This document shows positions 4,570 through 8,826 of a DNA stretch of 8,826 nucleotides, piece after piece. The notes below the pieces were generated by a model. That model made no database searches and was not told where the DNA came from. It saw only the letters and a list, made by a program, of their open reading frames with translations. The stretch lies in assembly GCA_019307645.1 (NCBI GenBank), contig JAFDJF010000049.1, positions 1 to 8,826 on the forward strand, given 5' to 3'. The translations under genes were made by a program, and so were the position numbers. The number at the start of each line of letters is the position of its first letter. Within the stretch, counting starts at the first letter, position 1. Source of the stretch: Deltaproteobacteria bacterium. Its GTDB lineage: Bacteria; Desulfobacterota; DSM-4660; Desulfatiglandales; Desulfatiglandaceae.

Positions 4570-7002
4570 TTAAACCTTGATTATCTTCACCGGGGTGGCC
4601 CACCAGACCGGTTGCCCGCTAAGGGGGTCCTTCCCGGCATGTATGATGTCATTGGGATTGGCGCCTTTTTCACGGATAAATTCGTCATAGGCGGTGTGTC
4701 CGAAGCCCATGGGCATATACACAATACCGGGCATGGCGCCTTCAGAGAGATCCACTCGCACCCGGACCGCCCCGGCTGACGATTCGATGATAACCGGATC
4801 GCCCTGTCCAAGGTGATATTCTGATGCGGTCTTGGGATTGATCTCGGCAAAGGAGTCGTTGCCCAAAAGCTGATTGTCAGAGATTGTCTTGTACAGGAAA
4901 GGCGGGCTCGGTATGCCGCCGCTGGCCAGGTTGATCATCTCATAGGGTACCATTGTGAGGGGATAGTGGTCCCCATGGGTGTGCACGTCTTCATGGTGGG
5001 GCATGAAGGCCGTTTCTTTCTTTGCCCCAATCCCCATTTCCTTGAGGGCCTTTGCCTCGGAAGTTTCCCGTGCATATTCATTGACGGCCAGCTCGATTTG
5101 TGTGCTGAAAAACTCGAATTTATTGGTGGGTGTTTTAAACAGCCTTTCGCGGTTTTTCGAGGGCTGCACAGGCCTGTACCACAGTCCGCCCGACTTTATC
5201 TTCTCCCACATGTCGCTGAAGGAACTGTAGTCGGGTCTGGGGCTTTTCTGCCATTTCCAGGCAGGATTGGCGTCATCATAGCGCACAAGCCCTTCCCCGG
5301 AATCAAACAGCCCCATGGCCCTTATCTTCAGGACTTCCTCATAGTCTTCCCATGGAAAGGCGGAACCTGTTGACTGACCGACCCGGTTTGCCACCTGGAT
5401 GATGACATCCCCGGTGTTCCTCGTATCATAAATGGGTTTTACCACAGGCGTTGTGAGCCCGTACAGGGGGTACTGCAGCCCGCTGGGCCATACGATATCA
5501 TCTGTTTTTTCAAGATACGTGTGGTCAGGCAGCACAAGATCCGCCATATAGGATGTTTCATCCTGATATGCAGAAAAGCTCACGATAAAGGGGACCTTCT
5601 CCAAAGCTTTTTTGACGGCCCCGCTGTCGGGGAGTGTGTACGCCGGATTCGCAGAAAAGACAAGGAGTGTGTCCACAGGCGATTCGTGGCCTTTGTTGAC
5701 GGCATCTATCAGGTTTGTGATGAGGCTCCCGGCCAGGGGGTACTTCCGGCTTCCTGCCTGGTCCAGACGGGGCTTTTTAAGTCCCTTTCGGGCAATGGCA
5801 TCTGCCTTCATGTCAGGAAGAGGGCGCAGTGGAACGGGATCGGAAATGATGATGCCGCCGGGTTTGTCGATATTCCCTGCCAGGGCATTGAGACTCTGAA
5901 CGGCCATGGCCTCATAGAGGCTGCCGTTCAATGTGCCTTTGCCCTTACCATAAACGGCAAGGGGCGCCTTTGCACCTGAAAACCCTTCAGCCAGGGCTAC
6001 GATAACCGCTGCACTTACTCCGGTGATACGCGCGGCTGCATCGGGGGAGTACTGGTCAAGGACCATTGCCTTGAATTTATCAAAACCAAAGGTCTGATTC
6101 TTAATAAATCGGCCTTTATCATTGTATGATTCGTTTTTAATCATCACATGGGCAATACCCAGGGCCAGAGCCGCGTCTGTGCCGGGCCTTGCTGCGACCC
6201 ATTGGTCTGACTTTGATGCGGAATTGGATGCCCTTGACTCAATCTGAACAACCTTGGCCTTTCCTTCTATTGCTTTATCCCGCAACAGGCCCCAGGCGTT
6301 CATTACCCTGCCCGGTGCGCCCCAGCCCTCCAGGAGGCCGCTGCCAAAGCTCAATATGTAATCGGCATTTTCAAGATCATACGCCATTGGGGCTTCATTG
6401 CCCTGCATGAGGACATTTCCCATCCAGTAGGTGTCTTCCAGGGAAGGCATCCTCACATAATTGGGGCTTCCGACTGCCTTTGTGAGGCGCTCAATCATGG
6501 CGGACATGGTTGAGTACATGGGATTTCCGTCTATGGCCGCCAAAGCCTCCGGCCGGCCCTTCTTGCGAAGATCGGTGATCCTGGTGGAAATCTCGCTTAA
6601 GGCCTCGTCCCAGGTGATGGCCTGGAATTGTCCGGAACCCCTGGGTCCGACGCGCTTCATGGGTCCGGTGTAGCGGATATCCTTGTCATAAAGCAACTGA
6701 AGCCCGCCCATCCCTATCGGACAGATGCCGCCGGGGTTGACTGGATAATCGGTGCGGCCTTCGATCTTCACGGCCCTATCGTCGACCTTTCGAACCTCAA
6801 TGCCGCATCCCCCCGGACACAGGCTGCATAAGGATTTGACGCGGGTGAATTCGCCCACAGGCGGAACCGGCACCCACGGCCAGGTTTGAGTCCATATGGC
6901 AACATCGTCCATGAGTTTATAAGGAAGCGGCGTCAGACCGATACCTGCGACTCCGCCTGCGGCAAATTTAATAAAATTTCTTCTGCTTACTCCCATAGTC
7001 AT
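4570..7002 (-). CDS. qrcB: QrcB, Tat-exported molybdopterin-oxidoreductase-family subunit lacking a Mo ligand
   Basis: An 810-residue protein of the molybdopterin oxidoreductase superfamily. A twin-arginine signal SRRNFIKFAAGG (residues 6-17) directs folded export to the periplasm. An N-terminal Fe-S motif C59-x2-C62-x3-C66-x27-C94 is followed by the catalytic-type domains, ending in the dinucleotide-binding-like C-terminal domain (about 670-810). In Mo or W enzymes of the PsrA/PhsA type a Cys, Ser or selenocysteine ligand follows the SPN motif; here SPNYVRMPSLEDT (178-190) has E188 at about that place. This fits QrcB, which in Desulfovibrio vulgaris has no molybdenum and serves in electron transfer. 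The frame opens at 7002; a second ATG at 6996 (residue 3) has a more usual distance to the AAGGGG box, so either start is possible. It follows qrcA across an inserted 203-bp element and is 12 nt before qrcC. Confidence 0.92.
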   Translation of the reverse strand: MTMGVSRRNFIKFAAGGVAGIGLTPLPYKLMDDVAIWTQTWPWVPVPPVGEFTRVKSLCSLCPGGCGIEVRKVDDRAVKIEGRTDYPVNPGGICPIGMGGLQLLYDKDIRYTGPMKRVGPRGSGQFQAITWDEALSEISTRITDLRKKGRPEALAAIDGNPMYSTMSAMIERLTKAVGSPNYVRMPSLEDTYWMGNVLMQGNEAPMAYDLENADYILSFGSGLLEGWGAPGRVMNAWGLLRDKAIEGKAKVVQIESRASNSASKSDQWVAARPGTDAALALGIAHVMIKNESYNDKGRFIKNQTFGFDKFKAMVLDQYSPDAAARITGVSAAVIVALAEGFSGAKAPLAVYGKGKGTLNGSLYEAMAVQSLNALAGNIDKPGGIIISDPVPLRPLPDMKADAIARKGLKKPRLDQAGSRKYPLAGSLITNLIDAVNKGHESPVDTLLVFSANPAYTLPDSGAVKKALEKVPFIVSFSAYQDETSYMADLVLPDHTYLEKTDDIVWPSGLQYPLYGLTTPVVKPIYDTRNTGDVIIQVANRVGQSTGSAFPWEDYEEVLKIRAMGLFDSGEGLVRYDDANPAWKWQKSPRPDYSSFSDMWEKIKSGGLWYRPVQPSKNRERLFKTPTNKFEFFSTQIELAVNEYARETSEAKALKEMGIGAKKETAFMPHHEDVHTHGDHYPLTMVPYEMINLASGGIPSPPFLYKTISDNQLLGNDSFAEINPKTASEYHLGQGDPVIIESSAGAVRVRVDLSEGAMPGIVYMPMGFGHTAYDEFIREKGANPNDIIHAGKDPLSGQPVWWATPVKIIKV

Positions 7003-7005
7003 CTA

Positions 7006-7011
7006 CCCCTT
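7006..7011 (-). promoter_or_regulatory. qrcB ribosome binding site abutting the inserted element
   Basis: AAGGGG on the minus strand, 3 nt before the ATG at 7002 and 9 nt before the ATG at 6996. Its first base is shared with the direct repeat flanking the element, so the insertion just spared it. The spacing leaves the exact qrcB start undecided and slightly favours 6996. Confidence 0.55.
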
Positions 7012-7016
7012 ATTTA

Positions 7017-7219
7017 GTGCCCGAACGAAAACTGTCTTTTTCGCCAATATCTGCGCCTGCCTGTGCGTGGCCGCACGCAGACAGGTCAGATAAAAATTTT
7101 AATCCTCGAAATACTGAATGTATGCCTGCGGTTAAAATTTTGATCTTCCCCTCCGGGCCGTAGGCCCTACTGGCCGGAGGCTTGATCTTGACGAAAAATC
7201 CTAGTTTTCGTTCAGACAC
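7017..7219. mobile_element. MITE-like palindromic element inserted between qrcA and qrcB
   Basis: A 203-bp non-coding element. Its termini are inverted repeats: GTGTCTGAACGAAAACT at the qrcA side and GTGCCCGAACGAAAACT at the qrcB side match at 15 of 17 positions, with similarity continuing through TTTTTCG[TC]CAA. It is flanked by a 6-bp direct repeat, TATTTA on the plus strand, at 7011-7016 and 7220-7225. Inside are strong hairpins at 7150-7180 (CCTCCGGGCC against GGCCGGAGG, with an inner GTAGG/CCTAC palindrome) and 7056-7085 (arms around GTGGCCGCAC), plus an AAAATTTTAA/TTAAAATTTT pair. There is no transposase, so it would need one in trans. A TA target duplication with termini starting TAGTG is an alternative reading of the ends. 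It could equally be a dispersed REP-like sequence; copy number elsewhere is not visible here. Confidence 0.8.
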
Positions 7220-7923
7220 TATTTATGACAAACAAAGCAGGCGTTATTTTCTTCGTGGCCTTTTTCAGTATGGCACGCTGCACAGTCATCCATCTTCATG
7301 CGGTCCCATGTGTTTGTCTTCCAGCCGGAGATATTCTCTCCCCATATGCTGATTGGATAACCGGTGAGACGATTGGCCTTCTGCTCCGGCAATACCTCGG
7401 TCTCCGCATGGGGTCCGTGGCAGGTCGCGCATTCAATCTCCCCCATTTGGACATGGGCGATGTGGGGGAAGTAAACGCAGTCCGGTTGCCGGGTATAAGA
7501 GAGCCAGGGTATTTCTATGCTATCGGCCACGTAATCGTTCAAAAACGCAACCTCTGCGTCTGTCTCTCCAATGGGGAATTCCGGATCATCATGACATTCC
7601 ATACACTTATCAAGCGTCGGAATCCCTACAAAGGTGCCGTCTTCGCGGAACTCATGACAATACAGGCACCTTTCCGTATCTGTATCGCCCTCGATGCCGT
7701 CCACAACATCCGGATTTAGATGGATCGCGTGATTGAAGTCCATGGGTTGTGGCTGGCTGGAATACAGTAACATTGGAAAAATGACCCATCCCAAAATCAT
7801 GGCCCCGCCGAAACCAATAAGAAACCAGAGCCATCCGAACTTCGAAGTATATCTTCCCATAGCCGGGATGGCTTCAGCCAGGCTGATCGAAGGTTTTTCG
7901 GAGGAGTTCGCTGAATTTTTCAT
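7219..7923 (-). CDS. qrcA: QrcA, membrane-anchored multiheme cytochrome c
   Basis: A 234-residue cytochrome (241 if the upstream in-frame ATG at 7944 is used). I prefer 7923 because AAAGG lies 9 nt before it and nothing precedes 7944. One N-terminal helix (WLWFLIGFGGAMILGWVIF) serves as an uncleaved anchor. The periplasmic part has five CXXCH heme motifs: CLYCH, CMECH, CATCH, CAACH and CFVCH, the last one ending the protein one residue before the stop. Extra histidines that may be axial ligands occur at FNHAIH and FPHIAH. In Qrc this subunit accepts electrons from type I cytochrome c3 and passes them to the Fe-S subunits. The D. vulgaris protein is described as hexaheme (from memory), so five motifs is notable. 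The first gene of the operon; its TAG stop overlaps the end of the inserted element, giving a 216-nt gap to qrcB. Confidence 0.9.
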   Translation of the reverse strand: MKNSANSSEKPSISLAEAIPAMGRYTSKFGWLWFLIGFGGAMILGWVIFPMLLYSSQPQPMDFNHAIHLNPDVVDGIEGDTDTERCLYCHEFREDGTFVGIPTLDKCMECHDDPEFPIGETDAEVAFLNDYVADSIEIPWLSYTRQPDCVYFPHIAHVQMGEIECATCHGPHAETEVLPEQKANRLTGYPISIWGENISGWKTNTWDRMKMDDCAACHTEKGHEENNACFVCHK

Positions 7924-8090
7924 ATGGCTACGCCTTTGTATCATAAGTTGAAGATTTATCTTAATCTTTCTGGCGTGAATTTCTTCACATTGTTAAAACA
8001 AAAAAATAGCACAGCCCGGTACCCGATTCAGAAATAAGAAAAAGGGATATTTCCGAAAGGCACCAGACCAGGCCTATTAATTTTGCTGCG

Positions 8091-8119
8091 TTATTACCTA
8101 CTAACCTCATTTTTGTCAA
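8091..8119 (-). promoter_or_regulatory. Sigma-70-like promoter of the qrc operon
   Basis: On the minus strand, a consensus -35 TTGACA (8119-8114) is separated by exactly 17 bp from TAATAA (8096-8091), a weak -10. Transcription from about 8084 would give a leader of about 160 nt before the qrcA ATG at 7923. No -24/-12 (GG-N10-GC) element was found in the region, so sigma-54 control of qrc is not supported by the sequence. Confidence 0.5.
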
Positions 8120-8198
8120 GGGAAAAATACAGGCGGGATGGGCTGTGACAGGCGGCTCTTCAGTTATCTGCCAGTCGGCTTAGAGAACCGTATCGGGA

Positions 8199-8624
8199 TT
8201 ACTCTTTGGTTGAGGGAACGGGCCGGCGCATGCGTTTGGTCTCACTGCGCCGATGCTTTGCGTCCATCCGGCGAGCCCTGGATGCGGGTGTGGGCGCTGT
8301 CTTCCGGCGTGGTTTGGGCTTTTCCGTTGCTTTGCGGATCAACTGGACCAGGCGGTTTATGGCGTCCTCACGGTTTCGCTTTTGGGTGCGGAACCGGCGT
8401 GCATCAATAATCAGAAGGCCGTCTTCGGTGATCCGCCTGCCGGCGATGCGCAGGAGTCGAGCGCGAACGTCGTCGGGCAGAGAGGGGGAGTTGGCCACAT
8501 GGAAACGAATCTGTACGGCCGTAGCAACTTTGTTGACGTTCTGACCGCCCGGTCCTGAGGCGCGAATGAATTCCTCTTGGATTTCACCCTCGTTGATTGA
8601 AATGGCAGGAGTAATTTGAATCAT
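8199..8624 (-). CDS. arfB: ArfB (YaeJ-type) ribosome-rescue peptidyl-tRNA hydrolase
   Basis: A 141-residue single-domain release-factor relative. From the ATG at 8624 it reads MIQITPAISINEGEIQ, then the catalytic GGQ loop ASGPGGQNVNK, and RRITEDGLLIIDARRFRTQ. It ends in a strongly basic tail (KPRRK, then KHRRSETKRMRR) which in ArfB threads into the empty mRNA channel of stalled ribosomes so that GGQ can hydrolyse peptidyl-tRNA. Length and alignment match E. coli ArfB (140 residues). The frame can be extended six codons to a TTG at 8642, but that codon lies inside a -10 box, so I chose the ATG. It has no clear ribosome binding site and may have a very short leader. It is the same strand as qrc but separated by 275 nt and a promoter, so probably a separate unit. 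Confidence 0.92.
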   Translation of the reverse strand: MIQITPAISINEGEIQEEFIRASGPGGQNVNKVATAVQIRFHVANSPSLPDDVRARLLRIAGRRITEDGLLIIDARRFRTQKRNREDAINRLVQLIRKATEKPKPRRKTAPTPASRARRMDAKHRRSETKRMRRPVPSTKE

Positions 8625-8637
8625 TTTTTTGTTCTGC

Positions 8638-8652
8638 GACAATTATATTGTC
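8638..8652. promoter_or_regulatory. arfB -10 box within a perfect inverted repeat (possible operator)
   Basis: GACAAT-TAT-ATTGTC is a perfect 15-bp inverted repeat with 6-bp arms. On the minus strand it contains a consensus TATAAT (8647-8642). The -10 end is 17 nt from the arfB ATG, giving a predicted leader of only about 11 nt. No good -35 lies 16-18 bp upstream. A TTGACA at 8689-8684 is too far away to pair with this box. Operator function is a guess from symmetry. Confidence 0.45.
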
Positions 8653-8826
8653 AGAAGGTATCCCACAGGGAAAACTTTCTGCATGTCAAGTAACTTCTCA
8701 ACTGGGCACGGTAAATTTGTTTTAACCTAAACCCCTTAGGGCTCGCGCAAAAATAACTTCACATTTTGGCATCTCATCTTCAGATCATTTTTGGCAGGTT
8801 TTAAAAAGCAGAAACCTTGAAATAGT

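Noticed and set aside
7010..7219. A 69-codon frame with GTG start filling the qrcA-qrcB gap
   Set aside because: It coincides with the inverted-repeat element, its start and end fall in the terminal repeats, and it has no ribosome binding site. The palindromic structure explains the sequence better than protein coding.
2479..7923. Alternative complex III, or a polysulfide/thiosulfate/tetrathionate reductase, instead of Qrc
   Set aside because: Alternative complex III has a fused ActB and additional ActD-F genes. The sulfur reductases have no multiheme cytochrome first gene and keep a Mo ligand. The four-gene order with separate Fe-S subunit matches Qrc.
8003..8025. A T-run after a GC-rich stretch in the qrcA leader as an attenuator
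   Set aside because: The preceding bases do not form a stable hairpin beyond the 6-bp GGTACC palindrome.
7945..8130. A sigma-54 (-24/-12) promoter for the qrc operon driven by the nearby activator
   Set aside because: The closest candidate (around the GGTACCGGGCTGTGC stretch on the minus strand) has 11 rather than 10 nt between GG and GC and poor flanks.
8138..8558. Several plus-strand frames opposite arfB
   Set aside because: They are antisense shadows of the arginine-rich, GC-rich arfB coding sequence.
8640..8642. TTG start giving a 147-residue ArfB
   Set aside because: The codon overlaps the -10 box and the six extra residues have no counterpart in E. coli ArfB.
8726..8740. CCTAA-ACCCC-TTAGG hairpin as a terminator
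   Set aside because: Only 5 bp of AT-rich stem and no T-run on either strand.

Overview
The window looks like part of the chromosome of a sulfate-reducing bacterium of the Desulfobacterota, probably Desulfobacterales-like. The main evidence is a complete four-gene Qrc (quinone reductase complex) operon. The repeat-rich spacers and the sigma-54 activator fit that group but do not prove it. Every gene I can support lies on the minus strand, so transcription runs from high to low coordinates.

Layout from high to low coordinates: (1) 8199-8624, arfB, a GGQ-type ribosome rescue hydrolase, with a -10 box inside a perfect inverted repeat just upstream. (2) A sigma-70-like promoter at 8091-8119, then a leader of about 160 nt. 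(3) The operon qrcA (membrane-anchored multiheme cytochrome c), qrcB (Tat-exported molybdopterin-oxidoreductase-family subunit), qrcC (four-cluster ferredoxin), qrcD (10-helix NrfD-family quinone subunit), and a previously easy-to-miss 52-residue single-helix protein 12 nt after qrcD. Together they should take electrons from periplasmic cytochrome c3 (from hydrogenases or formate dehydrogenases) through hemes and Fe-S clusters to menaquinone. (4) 1623-2307, a gene-free mosaic of short-period tandem repeats that also holds a strong minus-strand promoter about 450 nt from the next gene. (5) 219-1622, a sigma-54 activator whose receiver domain lacks the phosphorylatable aspartate. (6) 1-124, the 5' part of a HicB-family antitoxin gene that runs off the window and has no hicA in front of it.

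The most striking feature is a 203-bp, multiply palindromic, MITE-like element (7017-7219) placed exactly between qrcA and qrcB. It has near-identical terminal inverted repeats and is flanked by a 6-bp direct repeat (TAAATA on the coding strand). Removing the element and one copy of the direct repeat restores a qrcA TAA stop running straight into the qrcB ribosome binding site, 7 nt from the qrcB ATG. The element therefore inserted at the stop codon, supplied a replacement TAG, and left both proteins intact.

The second theme is short tandem arrays. Three degenerate heptamer arrays, each with its own core word, occupy 181-215, 2189-2216 and 2242-2290, with nonamers and a 33-bp repeat at 1662-1791. 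The stretch 8653-8826 holds nothing I can name. No rRNA, tRNA, CRISPR array or convincing intrinsic terminator was seen.
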